From contig NZ_JANADK010000001.1 of NCBI RefSeq assembly GCF_024199795.1, forward strand, positions 6,200,001-6,264,000: a stretch of 64,000 nt of DNA, in the 5' to 3' direction. Numbering within the stretch: the stretch's first letter is position 1; every line of letters starts with the position of its first letter. The position numbers were made by a program, and so were the translations under genes. Positions 54,013-63,395 of this stretch are shown in pieces. Origin of the DNA: Bradyrhizobium sp. CCGB01. GTDB lineage: Bacteria > Pseudomonadota > Alphaproteobacteria > Rhizobiales > Xanthobacteraceae. The notes under the pieces are model-generated. The model was not told the origin of the DNA, searched no databases, and worked only from the letters and a program-made list of their open reading frames with translations.

Positions 54013-54600
54013 CTAGGCCGCCTTCAACCCGCGCAGCACCAGCGCGAGCGTCGCATCGACCCGCGCCGGCAGATCTGCGTCCTTCCACTCGTCGGCATGG
54101 GCCGGATGATGGAAGCGGCAGGTCGCGTCAAACAGCGCGCGCGCAGTCGCCTTGACGTCGCCCACCTCGAACACGCCCTGCTTGACGCCGTCGGACAGGA
54201 TCGCCGAGATCTGGTCGATCATGGTGTCCTTGTGGCACCTGACGGCCGCGCAGGCCTCACGCGCCAGGGTCAGATAGGTCTCGAACATCTCGGGGTCGTC
54301 GAGCACGCGCGAACGCTTGGCGGCGAACAGCATGCGCAGCCAGCGATCGAGCCTGTCGGGCGCGGGGCCCCTCTCCTCGGCGATCTGGCGCAACGGCGCG
54401 TCGATGCGGTCCAGCCAGCGTTTGGCAACAGCTTCGCGCAGCGAGGCCTTGCTCGGGAAATGGCGATAGACGCTGCCGTGGCTCACATCGAGCGCACGGG
54501 CAACGTCAACCACGGTGGCTTTGGCAAGTCCGTAGCGCCGCAGAACGTCCTCGGTGACTTCGAGGATCCGCTCCGGCGTCAGGACAACGGCTTCATTCAT
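54013..54600 (-). CDS. TetR-family transcriptional regulator
   Basis: 195 residues. HTH region LEVTEDVLRRYGLAKATVVDVARALDVSHGSVYRHFPSKASLREAV (marks: ATVVDVARALDVSHGSVYRHF), then a helical ligand domain. ATG at 54600 follows AAGG. Upstream on the same strand lies a 33-codon ORF, then two palindromes at 54932-54974 that fit a TetR operator, so it may control itself and that ORF. Confidence 0.9.
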   Translation of the reverse strand: MNEAVVLTPERILEVTEDVLRRYGLAKATVVDVARALDVSHGSVYRHFPSKASLREAVAKRWLDRIDAPLRQIAEERGPAPDRLDRWLRMLFAAKRSRVLDDPEMFETYLTLAREACAAVRCHKDTMIDQISAILSDGVKQGVFEVGDVKATARALFDATCRFHHPAHADEWKDADLPARVDATLALVLRGLKAA

Positions 54601-54687
54601 GCCAGCACCTTGTTCCCGTTCAGGGTTCACCCGGCGATCGAGCTGCTTCCGAAGCGCCCCTGCCGGTCGTTTCGGAAAGCTCTCGCC

Positions 54688-54789
54688 CTAATGAGGCAGT
54701 TTTGCAGCCTGCGCCGCGATCTGGCGCGCCACCAGTAAATTGAGCCAATGCCCAATCGTCCCGGTGAAGTTGATGATTTCGGTCGTCAT
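54688..54789 (-). CDS. 33-residue ORF upstream of tetR
   Basis: ATG at 54789 follows GGAG; encodes a 33-residue peptide with an amphipathic helix (GHWLNLLVARQIAAQAAKL). It lies between operator-like palindromes and tetR on the same strand. It may be a real small protein or only a chance open frame. Confidence 0.3.
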   Translation of the reverse strand: MTTEIINFTGTIGHWLNLLVARQIAAQAAKLPH

Positions 54790-54931
54790 TGTCTTAAGTC
54801 TCCATTCGTCCGCGGTCCCCACCTCCGAATTACGTCCCGCGATCCGCAAATGTTTCGGACCTCGGGCTCCCCGGGCGGGATGACCACGGGACGCCCAATC
54901 GGAGCGTCCGTGAACGGATATACACGTCTCG

Positions 54932-54955
54932 CTGACAGATTTCAATATCTGTCAG
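54932..54955. promoter_or_regulatory. TetR operator candidate
   Basis: CTGACAGAT-N6-ATCTGTCAG: perfect 9-base arms around TTCAAT. TGACAGAT-type half sites are usual for TetR repressors. Lies ~140 bases before the 33-residue ORF and ~330 bases before tetR. Confidence 0.65.
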
Positions 54956-54974
54956 TCAATGATCCGTGATTGAC
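54955..54974. promoter_or_regulatory. Second palindrome next to the TetR operator
   Basis: GTCAAT-N8-ATTGAC: perfect 6-base arms sharing a base with the first palindrome. May be a second half-site pair for the same regulator or part of the purB-side promoter. Confidence 0.4.
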
Positions 54975-55171
54975 AGCTGATTTTTGCGGACGGATCGCTC
55001 CGGCCGCGCTCGTCCTGGTTGGCCGGCCCGGTGGATAGCTCGACGATCCCCCTCTTCCCAGGCCCAGATTGTTTGTTTCGCCCCGCCCGCTCTGTTAAAT
55101 CACGGCGTAAAAAGCATTTTGGCAGGTCGCACCCCTTCGGGCCGCCCGCCCACCTCTCCTGGAGCCGTCCC

Positions 55172-56479
55172 ATGATCCCCCGCTATACCCGTCCCGAAAT
55201 GGCCTCGATCTGGGAGCCGCAGACCCGGTTCAAGATCTGGTTCGAGATCGAGGCGCATGCGGCGGACGCCCTCGCCGAGCTCGGGACGATCCCCAAGGAG
55301 GCCGCCAGGACGGTCTGGGCCAAGGCCAAGGATGCCACCTTCGACGTCGCCCGCATCGACGAGATCGAGCGCGAGACCAAGCACGACGTCATCGCCTTCC
55401 TCACCCACCTCGCCGAGATCGTCGGCCCCGAAGCGCGCTTCGTGCACCAGGGCATGACCTCCTCCGACGTGCTCGACACCTGCCTCAACGTCCAGCTCAC
55501 CCGCGCCGCCGACCTCCTGCTCGCCGATCTCGACAAGGTGCTGGCCGCGCTGAAGAAGCGCGCCTTTGAGCACAAGATGACGCCGACCATCGGCCGCAGC
55601 CACGGCATCCATGCCGAGCCCGTCACCTTCGGCCTCAAGCTCGCTTATGCATACGCCGAATTCACCCGCGCCAAGGAGCGCCTGATCGCGGCTCGCAAGG
55701 AGGTTGCGACCTGCGCCATCTCCGGCGCCGTCGGCACCTTCGCGCAGATCGACCCGCGCGTCGAAGCACATGTCGCCAAGGCGATGGGCCTCGTGCCCGA
55801 GCCGATCTCGACGCAGGTGATCCCGCGCGACCGCCACGCGATGTATTTCTCGGTGCTTGGCGTCATCGCCTCCTCGATCGAGCGCATCGCAGTGGAAATC
55901 CGCCACATGCAGCGCACCGAGGTGCTGGAGGCCGAGGAGTTCTTCTCCGAAGGGCAGAAGGGCTCCTCCGCGATGCCGCACAAGCGCAACCCGGTGCTGT
56001 CGGAAAACCTCACCGGCCTGTCCCGCATGGTGCGCGCCTATGTGACGCCGGCGCTGGAGAACGTCGTGCTCTGGCACGAGCGCGACATCTCGCACTCCTC
56101 CGCCGAGCGCATGATGGGCCCGGACGCGACCGTGACGCTCGATTTCGCGCTGGTGCGCCTCGCCGGCCTGATCGACAAGCTGCTGGTGTACCCCGCCAAC
56201 ATGCAGAAGAACCTCGACCGCCTCGGCGGCCTGGTGCACTCGCAGCGCGTGCTGCTGGCGCTGACCCAGAAGGGCGCGAGCCGCGAGGACGCCTACAAGC
56301 TCGTGCAGCGCAACGCCATGCCGGTCTGGCGCGGCGAAGGCGACTTCCTCCAGCTCCTGAAGAAGGACGCTGAGGTGAAGAAATATCTCACCGACGCCAA
56401 GATCGAGGAGCAGTTCGACCTCGGCTACCACCTCAAGCACGTCGACACGATCTTCAAGCGCGTGTTCGGCGAGAGCTGA
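55172..56479 (+). CDS. purB: Adenylosuccinate lyase
   Basis: 435 residues. Start MIPRYTRPEMASIWEP (ATG 55172, GGAG before), GMTSSDVLDTCLNVQL, TIGRSHGIHAEPVTFG and the superfamily signature GSSAMPHKRNPVLSEN. PurB catalyses two steps of purine synthesis (SAICAR to AICAR and adenylosuccinate to AMP). Housekeeping gene, single copy in this window. Confidence 0.95.
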   Translation: MIPRYTRPEMASIWEPQTRFKIWFEIEAHAADALAELGTIPKEAARTVWAKAKDATFDVARIDEIERETKHDVIAFLTHLAEIVGPEARFVHQGMTSSDVLDTCLNVQLTRAADLLLADLDKVLAALKKRAFEHKMTPTIGRSHGIHAEPVTFGLKLAYAYAEFTRAKERLIAARKEVATCAISGAVGTFAQIDPRVEAHVAKAMGLVPEPISTQVIPRDRHAMYFSVLGVIASSIERIAVEIRHMQRTEVLEAEEFFSEGQKGSSAMPHKRNPVLSENLTGLSRMVRAYVTPALENVVLWHERDISHSSAERMMGPDATVTLDFALVRLAGLIDKLLVYPANMQKNLDRLGGLVHSQRVLLALTQKGASREDAYKLVQRNAMPVWRGEGDFLQLLKKDAEVKKYLTDAKIEEQFDLGYHLKHVDTIFKRVFGES

Positions 56480-56490
56480 GCGGCGCTTGC

Positions 56491-56566
56491 GCAGCCCGGG
56501 TGAGCGCAGCGATACCCGGGACCTCACTCGCACAGACCCGGATGTCGCGTCGCTCATCCGGGCTAC
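56491..56566. repeat. Palindromic repeat (AGCCCGGGTGAGCG family)
   Basis: CAGCCCGGGTGAGCGCAGCG..CCCGGG and its complement GTCGCGTCGCTCATCCGGGCT at the right. Between purB and the M20 gene. Confidence 0.75.
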
Positions 56567-56590
56567 AGCACATCAGAAACGGATCCCCTC

Positions 56591-57760
56591 ATGCCCATCG
56601 TCAACCGCGTTGCCGCCCTCTCCGACGAAATGGCCGCCTGGCGCCATGACTTCCATGAGAACCCGGAGCTGCTCTACGAGGTCCATCGCACCGCCGGCAT
56701 CGTCGCCGATCGCTTGCGCGAATTCGGCTGCGACGAGGTGGTGACCGGCATCGGCCGCACCGGCGTCGTCGGCGTGATCCGCGGCCGCAAGTCCGCCTCG
56801 GGCAAGACCATTGGCCTGCGCGCCGACATGGATGCGCTGCCGATCATGGAGACGTCGGGCGTCGCCTACGCCTCCAAGGTCCCCGGCAAGATGCACGCCT
56901 GCGGCCATGACGGCCACACCGCCATGCTGCTGGGCGCCGCCAAATATCTCACCGAGACGCGCAATTTCGACGGCACCGCGATCATGATCTTCCAGCCCGC
57001 CGAAGAAGGCGGCGGCGGCGGCAAGGCCATGGTCGAGGACGGGCTGATGACGCGCTGGAACATCGAGGAGGTCTACGGCATGCACAACATGCCCGGCCTG
57101 CCCGAGGGCCATTTCGCGACCACGCCCGGCGCGATGCTCGCCTCCTCGGACAACATCCAGATCATCGTCCGCGGCAAGGGCGGCCACGCCGGCGCCGGTC
57201 CGCACAAATCCGTCGACAGCGTGCTGATCGGCTCGCAGATCGTCAACGCGCTGCAATCGATCGTCGCGCGCAACGTCGATCCGCTGAAATCGGCCGTCAT
57301 CTCGATCACGCAATTCCACTCCGGCACGGCCTTCAACATCATCCCTGAAGTCGCCGAGCTCGGCGGCACCGTGCGCACGCTCGATCCCGAGGTGCGCGAT
57401 CTCGTCGAGCGCCGCATCGGCGAGGTCGCCGAGAGCGTCGCCCGTGCCTATGGCGGCTCGGCCGAGACCAAGTACACGCGGATGTATCCGGTGACGATGA
57501 ACCATGCGCGCGAGGCCGGCCTTGCCGCCGACGTCGCCCGCGACATCGTCGGCGCCGAGCGCGTCAACGACAGGTTCATTCCGATGATGGGCGCCGAGGA
57601 CTTCTCGTTCATGCTGGAAGCGCGTCCCGGCGCGATGGTGCTGGTCGGCATGGGCGACGGCAACGAGTGCCACCATCCGGCGTACGTGTTCAACGACAAC
57701 ATCCTCGGCCATGGCGCGTCGTTCTGGGCGCGCCTGGTCGAGACGCGGATGCCGGCATAG
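56591..57760 (+). CDS. M20 family amidohydrolase (hippurate hydrolase-like)
   Basis: 389 residues of the M20D/HipO family. Metal ligands in MHACGHDGHTAMLLG and FQPAEEGGGGGKAM, dimerisation domain with GGHAGAGPHKS, and final MGAEDFSFML. It cleaves N-acyl amino acids such as hippurate or N-acetyl/IAA amino-acid conjugates; exact substrate unknown. Confidence 0.9.
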   Translation: MPIVNRVAALSDEMAAWRHDFHENPELLYEVHRTAGIVADRLREFGCDEVVTGIGRTGVVGVIRGRKSASGKTIGLRADMDALPIMETSGVAYASKVPGKMHACGHDGHTAMLLGAAKYLTETRNFDGTAIMIFQPAEEGGGGGKAMVEDGLMTRWNIEEVYGMHNMPGLPEGHFATTPGAMLASSDNIQIIVRGKGGHAGAGPHKSVDSVLIGSQIVNALQSIVARNVDPLKSAVISITQFHSGTAFNIIPEVAELGGTVRTLDPEVRDLVERRIGEVAESVARAYGGSAETKYTRMYPVTMNHAREAGLAADVARDIVGAERVNDRFIPMMGAEDFSFMLEARPGAMVLVGMGDGNECHHPAYVFNDNILGHGASFWARLVETRMPA

Positions 57761-57783
57761 GCATTCGCAGGGTGGGTTAGTAT

Positions 57784-57861
57784 CGTAGGGTGGGCAAAGC
57801 GAAAGCGTGCCCACCATTGCGCATGGTGGGCACGGCGCTGCGCGCCTTTGCCCACCCTACG
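57784..57861. repeat. Palindromic repeat (CGTAGGGTGGGCAAAGC family)
   Basis: Outer arms CGTAGGGTGGGCAAAG and CTTTGCCCACCCTACG, with inner GTGCCCACCAT / ATGGTGGGCAC. Between the convergent M20 and LVIVD genes. Confidence 0.85.
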
Positions 57862-57883
57862 GCAGCGTCACCGGAGCAGCACC

Positions 57884-59209
57884 TTACCCTTCATACTGCA
57901 GCACGTGCATCCCGGCGTTCCAGTCGGAGACGAACATCAGCCCGTCCGGCCGGACATAGGCGTCACAGGTCTTGGCTGCGAGCGCGACGTTCGGGCGGGG
58001 ATCGATCAGCTTTTTCGGCGTCGGCGGCACCCAATACGCGATCTCCTTCGGCGCAAAGGCGTCCTTGACGTCGAACACCCTGACGCCGGCATTGTTGTAG
58101 GTCGCAAAGATCGTCTCCTCGCTCTGGAATGCGCCCGGACGATTCTCGTGCAGATTATGCGGACCGAAGGTGCCGTTCGCGCAAAAGTCGCGATCGCGCG
58201 GGGTCGGGAGAGTTGCGATCGGCACCGGATTTTGCGGCGCGCGCACGTCGAGCACGAATGTGTGGAACAGGCCCTTAGCGCACTGGTCGGCATTGGCTTC
58301 ATCCGCGACGATCGCGAGCTGACGCTTGGGCAGCGGCAGCGGCGTATGCGTGCCGCCGGCAAACGGCGGCGACCAGTTGATGTGGGACAGCAGCTTCGGA
58401 TTGGTGGGATCGCTGATGTCATGGATGGTGAAACCGCCGTCACGCCAGGCGGCATAGCCGCGATCACCCGCCGTGATCATGTGATGCAGCGCAAAGCGCT
58501 TGCCCTTGGGTGTCGCCGGCTCGCCGGCCGCGCGGTTCATGCCCGGCAGCCACCATTTCGCGACGATCTCCGGCTTCGTGATGGTCTTGAGATCGACCAC
58601 GCAGAGGATGTGGTCGGTGAAGCCGTCGAAATGCGCCGACACATAGGCATAGCGGCCGCCCGGCCACCAGAGACGATTGATGCCGAAGCCGGGCATTTCG
58701 AGGAACGCGATCTCGCGCATCTCGCCCGGCTTCGAGATGTCGTGGATCGAGAGGCCACAGCGGAATTTCTTGGCCTTGGTGATGCTGTCGGCCAGCGTGT
58801 TCTCGAAATAGCCGCGCATGTTGTCGTAGGACTGCATCGCGACGATGTTGGCGCCGTTCGCAAGCAGCAGCATGTCTTCCGCCACCTGGAGATGGTGGGT
58901 GCGGGTGTATTGTCCCGCGGTGAAGAAATTGACCGGCTTCAGCGCACGCGGATCGGACGCGTCCAGGATCGTCACGCCGTCGCTGAACATGTGCCCGACA
59001 TAGACATGCTGCCGGTTGAACATCACCTGCACGCTGTCGGGCCGACCGCCGATGTCGCTGTAGGAGATGTGCTTGATGCCCTTGCCGATACCCTCGGGCG
59101 GAATGTCGGCTTCAGAAGCCCATGCGGACCTCGACCACCCGGACAGCGCAGCGGACCCGAACACGGCCGACAATTGCTGAAGGTGGCGGCGGCGCGAGAG
59201 TCGAGGCAT
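57884..59209 (-). CDS. Exported LVIVD-repeat (beta-propeller) protein
   Basis: 441 residues. N-terminal SRRRHLQQLSAVFGSAALSG resembles a Tat signal (RRRHL). The rest has repeated units of the type VTILDASDPRALKPV, LSIHDISKPGEMREI, FTIHDISDPTNPKLL, VRVFDVKDAFAPKEI, the LVIVD repeat that forms a propeller. Function unknown; such proteins often lie in the periplasm. Confidence 0.82.
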   Translation of the reverse strand: MPRLSRRRHLQQLSAVFGSAALSGWSRSAWASEADIPPEGIGKGIKHISYSDIGGRPDSVQVMFNRQHVYVGHMFSDGVTILDASDPRALKPVNFFTAGQYTRTHHLQVAEDMLLLANGANIVAMQSYDNMRGYFENTLADSITKAKKFRCGLSIHDISKPGEMREIAFLEMPGFGINRLWWPGGRYAYVSAHFDGFTDHILCVVDLKTITKPEIVAKWWLPGMNRAAGEPATPKGKRFALHHMITAGDRGYAAWRDGGFTIHDISDPTNPKLLSHINWSPPFAGGTHTPLPLPKRQLAIVADEANADQCAKGLFHTFVLDVRAPQNPVPIATLPTPRDRDFCANGTFGPHNLHENRPGAFQSEETIFATYNNAGVRVFDVKDAFAPKEIAYWVPPTPKKLIDPRPNVALAAKTCDAYVRPDGLMFVSDWNAGMHVLQYEG

Positions 59210-59297
59210 CGGTTTCCCCCATTTTTTTAGGGATGATGCTCGCTTGCAGCGAGGCGTGCAAGCCTCGCGTCGTCCGCCCGAAGGTTACGCTTCGTCG

Positions 59298-61139
59298 CTA
59301 GTTGCAGATTTCGGCTGGTATTTTTGCGGCAGGATTGGACGGATGATTGGCCGTCCCGAGCCGGCATCCCTTGGCAATCGGCCTGCATCCGGCATTGTTG
59401 CAGATCATCTGTCCCGAGGCCTGCGGCGTCGATGGCGCGCCCTCGGTTTGTTTTCGGTCCGTATCGCGCCTCCTCGAATCCTCGCGCGTCGCGACCGGCT
59501 TCTTCTCCTGGATCTTCTCGCACTCGTTGTCGTCACCGACGCGATAGCCGGCGCGGCAGGTGATTTTCACGCATTGATCGCCGTCGGCCTTGAAACCGAA
59601 ATTGCACACGAGCGGGCAGACCCGTCCAGGCTTCGCCTTCAGCGCATCGAGGGCGTCGACGCTGGCAAGCTTCACGTCGAACTGGGTGCCGGCATATTTG
59701 TTGAACAGTGTCAGCGAGCGCTGAGATGTGCCGTTCCAATCGCCATCAGCTGCGGCGGACAGACAGCCGACGCGGCGCAATTCGCTCTGCACGGATTTTG
59801 TCAGATCGGCCGCTGACAATGTCGATGCCGGCGCAGGCGAAAGGGCCGCAACCTTTTGCTCGACCTCGGGCATCTGACGATCGGCCGCCGGCTTTGCAGC
59901 CTGCTCCGCTTTCTCCGCGGCCAGCTTGGCGGCAAGCTCGGCCTTGGCTTTCTCCGCTGCCTGCTTCTCGGCCAGCGCCTTCGCAGCCGCCGCCTCGGCC
60001 ACCTTGCGCTCGCGCTCGGCTGCTTCGGCTTTCGCCTGCTCGATCTGCTTTTGCTTCTCCGCCGCGATCCGCGCCTCCTCGGCGGCCTTGGCCGCCGCGG
60101 CCGCTTTCTCTTGCTCGGCTTTCTGGGCGCGCTCGGCAATCAGTCTCGTCTTTTCCTGCTCGGCCGCCCTGGCCTTTTGCTCGGCCGCCACGCGCGTTTC
60201 TTCAGCGCCTATCTTGTTCAACTGGCCCTTGGCGAGGTTGGCGTAGAACCCATCGGGATACGCCGCCAGAAACGCCTCCCAGGCATCTCGCGTGGCCAGC
60301 TGGAGCGCCAGCTCGTAATCCCTGCGAATAGCGTCTTGCGGGTTGGCCTGCGGACCGGTCGCGACCGGCTTGACTACAACCAGGGGCACGTCGTCGCCAC
60401 CGAGCGAGCCGTAGACATAGGGCTCCTGCTTGTAGCCGGTAGCCTTGAGTACGTCGTCGCGCACGAAGCCGAAGGCCTTGCGCAGATCGAGGCCGGGCTT
60501 CGGCAGGTGCTCGACCAGCGCGACGGCGAACGGGCTGTTTCTGGAATCGCCGTCGGATGCGGTCGAACCGGCTTTCGCGGCGAAGGCAATCATGGTGTTG
60601 GGGCTGGTCGGCTCGACCTTGGCCAGGCCGCGTCCGATCGCGCGCGAGGCCAGCGTGCGCTTCATGGTCTTTGAGAAGGGATTGTCGCGGCAGGCGTCGA
60701 GGATGATCAGGCGCAGTTGCTTGGCCGGCTCGACCGCGAACAATGCGCGCTCGACCGGGATGGTCTCGTCGAGAACGTCGCCGTCCGTTTCCAGCGTTGC
60801 GTCGGTCGGGATGAGGTAGTTGTTGCCGTCGAGCTCGATACCGTGGCCGGCGTAATAGATCACCGCCATGTCCGCATCGCGCGTCCTGCCGGCAAACTCA
60901 CGCAGCATGCGCCGCATCTCGCTGGCGCTGAGATCAAGCCTGACGTCCACGGAGTCGAAGCCGGCCTTCTTGAACATGCCGCCGACCAGCGTGGCATCGT
61001 TCACGGGATTGCCGAGCTTGGGCGCGCTCTTGTAGGCGGAATTGCCGATGACGAGCGCGACCCGCCGGTCGGCATGTGCCGGTCCGCAAGCGAAGCCCAT
61101 CGCAAATATCAACAAAGCAAATAACCGAAGCGAAATCAC
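59298..61139 (-). CDS. Exported caspase-like (peptidase C14) protein
   Basis: 613 residues. Signal peptide (SLRLFALLIFAMGFACGPAHA), caspase/metacaspase p20-like domain (~25-240) with catalytic histidine in IYYAGHGIE and cysteine in LILDACRDNP, then a long Ala/Glu/Lys coiled coil (~310-440), a peptidoglycan-binding-like part (DLTKSVQSELRRVGCL), and a Cys-rich tail (PLVCNFGFKADGDQCVKITC). Start GTG at 61139 is chosen because the signal peptide starts there; the frame is open to 61226. A run of nine G (on this strand) replaces the usual ribosome-binding site. It may act on proteins in the periplasm. Confidence 0.83.
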   Translation of the reverse strand: MISLRLFALLIFAMGFACGPAHADRRVALVIGNSAYKSAPKLGNPVNDATLVGGMFKKAGFDSVDVRLDLSASEMRRMLREFAGRTRDADMAVIYYAGHGIELDGNNYLIPTDATLETDGDVLDETIPVERALFAVEPAKQLRLIILDACRDNPFSKTMKRTLASRAIGRGLAKVEPTSPNTMIAFAAKAGSTASDGDSRNSPFAVALVEHLPKPGLDLRKAFGFVRDDVLKATGYKQEPYVYGSLGGDDVPLVVVKPVATGPQANPQDAIRRDYELALQLATRDAWEAFLAAYPDGFYANLAKGQLNKIGAEETRVAAEQKARAAEQEKTRLIAERAQKAEQEKAAAAAKAAEEARIAAEKQKQIEQAKAEAAERERKVAEAAAAKALAEKQAAEKAKAELAAKLAAEKAEQAAKPAADRQMPEVEQKVAALSPAPASTLSAADLTKSVQSELRRVGCLSAAADGDWNGTSQRSLTLFNKYAGTQFDVKLASVDALDALKAKPGRVCPLVCNFGFKADGDQCVKITCRAGYRVGDDNECEKIQEKKPVATREDSRRRDTDRKQTEGAPSTPQASGQMICNNAGCRPIAKGCRLGTANHPSNPAAKIPAEICN

Positions 61140-61144
61140 GTGCG

Positions 61145-61153
61145 CCCCCCCCC
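61145..61153. promoter_or_regulatory. C9/G9 homopolymer at the ribosome-binding site
   Basis: Nine C in a row on the plus strand, nine G in the message, 6-14 bases before the GTG start of the caspase-like gene. It can act as an over-strong G-rich ribosome-binding site and is prone to length change by slippage. Confidence 0.5.
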
Positions 61154-61320
61154 GGATGCAATTCCATGAGACTATTCGGATCATTGCCGAATGCCAATTC
61201 TCCCCTATGTGACATTCATCACACAACGTGCTTCAAGGCTGCTCATAACCATGCGGCAAGGCGTCACCATGCTTCGCTCATCCGAACCAGACTCCGGAAA
61301 AAAGGGGTACGCAGGGCCCG

Positions 61321-63174
61321 TCATTGGGCTGCAGAGCGTAGATCCGCTGGCTCACCCGAGTGAAGCAGGCGAGATGCGGTCTCGTCTGGCGCGAAAGGCA
61401 GGGTGAACTGAAAGACGGCGCCCCGGGGCTCGTTTGCGCCGGCCCACAACTGTCCGCCATGCGCCTCGATGATCGAGCGGCAGATGGCGAGACCCATCCC
61501 CATTCCTGTGGGCTTGGTGGTGTAGAAGGCCTCGAACAGGCACTCTACATTCTTCGGATCCAGCCCCGGACCGGAATCCCGCAAGGTGACGTGCACGCCG
61601 TTCGATGCATCCCGACCGGTGCTGATCAGCAACTCGCGTCCTCCCTCGCCGACCGCGGCCATCGCCTCGATCGCGTTGACAATCAGGTTGAGCACCACTT
61701 GCTGGAGTTGAACGCGATCTGCCTGAATGGGCGGCAGGCCTTCGGCAAGTTGCGTTCGCACCGAGACGCCGTTCTTGAACGCTTCGCTGCGCGTCAGCGC
61801 GATGACCTCAAGCACCGCCTGATTGATCTCCATATCCTCCTTTTGCGGGGGCGCCTTCCTGATGAGCGCCCGGATCCTGCCGATGACGTCGCCGGCTCGC
61901 ATGCCGTCACCGGTGATCCAGTCGAACGACTGTCGAACCCGCTCCAGATTTGGCGGTTGAGCCTCCAGCCAATTCAGCCCGGCCTCGGCGTTCGCAACGA
62001 TCGCGGCGATCGGCTGGTTGACTTCATGGGCAATCGAAGCGGTGAGCTGCCCCATCGTGGTGACGCGATTTGCGTGCGCGAGCTCCATCAGGGCTTCACG
62101 GTAGCGTCGCTCGTGTTCGCGGGCTTCGGCTTCCGCCCGCTTGAGGGCCGTCAAATCGAGGACAAAGCCGACGCCTTGATCCGTACCTTCTCCAAACATG
62201 GTCCCGCCGATCAGCACGGGCACACGGTTGCCGTCCTTCCGCACATACTCCTTCTCAAATGGTTGGGCCGTCCCGAGCCGCTTTAGTTCCGCCACGGTAT
62301 GCAAGTCGCGGTCGCGCCATTCCGGCGGCGTGAGGTCGGTCCGATGCAGGCGCCCTGAGCTGAGATCTTCCCGGTCGTATCCCACGATGCGCAGGAACGC
62401 ATCATTGGCCTCGAGAATGCGCCCCTCGACCTCCCAGATGATGATGCCGATGATGTTGGCGTCGAACAGGCGCCTGATCTTGATATCCCGTGCAGCAAGA
62501 TCACTCTGAAGCTGGATGTTCTCCTCGGTCGCCTTTCTCCGCTGTTTCGCCTCGAGCCGCGCGAGCGCCAGCGCCGCTCCGGCCAGCGCGACGACGAGAA
62601 CAACGGCGCCGGCGATCAGCGAGGTCCAGCGATGCTCGAATGCCTCGGCGCGCGCCTCCCGGTCGGCGAGCCGAAAGCGCTCGTGATCCACCATCTGGTC
62701 GATTTGCGAGCGGATCTCGTCCATGCTGCGGATCATTGCCAGCGCGGCCAGTCCGGACTTGCCGGCCGTCTTCAGCAGCTCGTCGATCTCGCGCAGCGTT
62801 GCGGCAACGGTCAGTGCCAGATGTCCGGCCCGAAGGCCCTGCAACGGATCCTCTGCGACCAGCGTCTGCAGCGCCTGAGCTTCCCGTCGTACACTTTCGT
62901 CGGAAACGCCGTAGGCCTTGAGATAGGCGGGGTCGAGGGTCATGAGATACCCGCGCCTTTCGGCCTCCAGTTCCGCGATGATCGCCCTCAGCCGATCGAG
63001 CGTTTCGAGTACTTGGCGGCTATGCTCGGTGAAGTGGTGAGCTGCCTGCCGCTCCTGCCAATATTGCAGGCCGAGCAAGCTGGTCGCGACAAACAGGCCC
63101 ACGAGCACTGCGACCGCAAGGATCAGCGGACGCGCAAACCATCGCGAAGACAGGGCCGGAGCAGGCGCTGACAT
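61321..63174 (-). CDS. CHASE3-PAS sensor histidine kinase
   Basis: 617 residues from ATG 63174 (the frame is open to ATG 63231; neither start has a strong ribosome-binding site). One helix (ILAVAVLVGLFVATSLLGL), a CHASE3-like periplasmic domain (ETLDRLRAIIAELEAERRGYLMT), a second helix, PAS (FDANIIGIIIWEVEGRILEAND), HisKA with histidine in SIAHEVNQPIAAIVANAEAG and HATPase (NLIVNAIEAM, DSGPGLDP, GMGMGLAICRSII). FixL/DctB-like catalytic core. No response regulator adjacent, so the partner is elsewhere. Confidence 0.88.
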   Translation of the reverse strand: MSAPAPALSSRWFARPLILAVAVLVGLFVATSLLGLQYWQERQAAHHFTEHSRQVLETLDRLRAIIAELEAERRGYLMTLDPAYLKAYGVSDESVRREAQALQTLVAEDPLQGLRAGHLALTVAATLREIDELLKTAGKSGLAALAMIRSMDEIRSQIDQMVDHERFRLADREARAEAFEHRWTSLIAGAVVLVVALAGAALALARLEAKQRRKATEENIQLQSDLAARDIKIRRLFDANIIGIIIWEVEGRILEANDAFLRIVGYDREDLSSGRLHRTDLTPPEWRDRDLHTVAELKRLGTAQPFEKEYVRKDGNRVPVLIGGTMFGEGTDQGVGFVLDLTALKRAEAEAREHERRYREALMELAHANRVTTMGQLTASIAHEVNQPIAAIVANAEAGLNWLEAQPPNLERVRQSFDWITGDGMRAGDVIGRIRALIRKAPPQKEDMEINQAVLEVIALTRSEAFKNGVSVRTQLAEGLPPIQADRVQLQQVVLNLIVNAIEAMAAVGEGGRELLISTGRDASNGVHVTLRDSGPGLDPKNVECLFEAFYTTKPTGMGMGLAICRSIIEAHGGQLWAGANEPRGAVFQFTLPFAPDETASRLLHSGEPADLRSAAQ

Positions 63175-63395
63175 CTGCCTAGGGTCATGCTGGCGTGACC
63201 GGCGCGTCTTCTGGTGCCAAGGCCAGAGCATTGCTAGGATGATAGCATGGATAGGCCCGCATGGGTGAGCCGGGAAACTGATCAGGTTACATCGGCTTCG
63301 GCCCCCGTAAGTCGTCTGGCGAGGGCCACGATGTCGCAGGGTGCGGCGGCCCGCTCACGTGTCATGAATGACTGCCTTGGTGAAGGAGCATTGGC

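Larger units (their letters stand above)
54790..55171. other. Intergenic region between tetR-side ORF and purB
   Basis: 382 bases without a gene, except two palindromes near 54932-54974. Promoters for the minus-strand 33-residue ORF/tetR and for purB must be here. No other structure seen. Confidence 0.5.
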
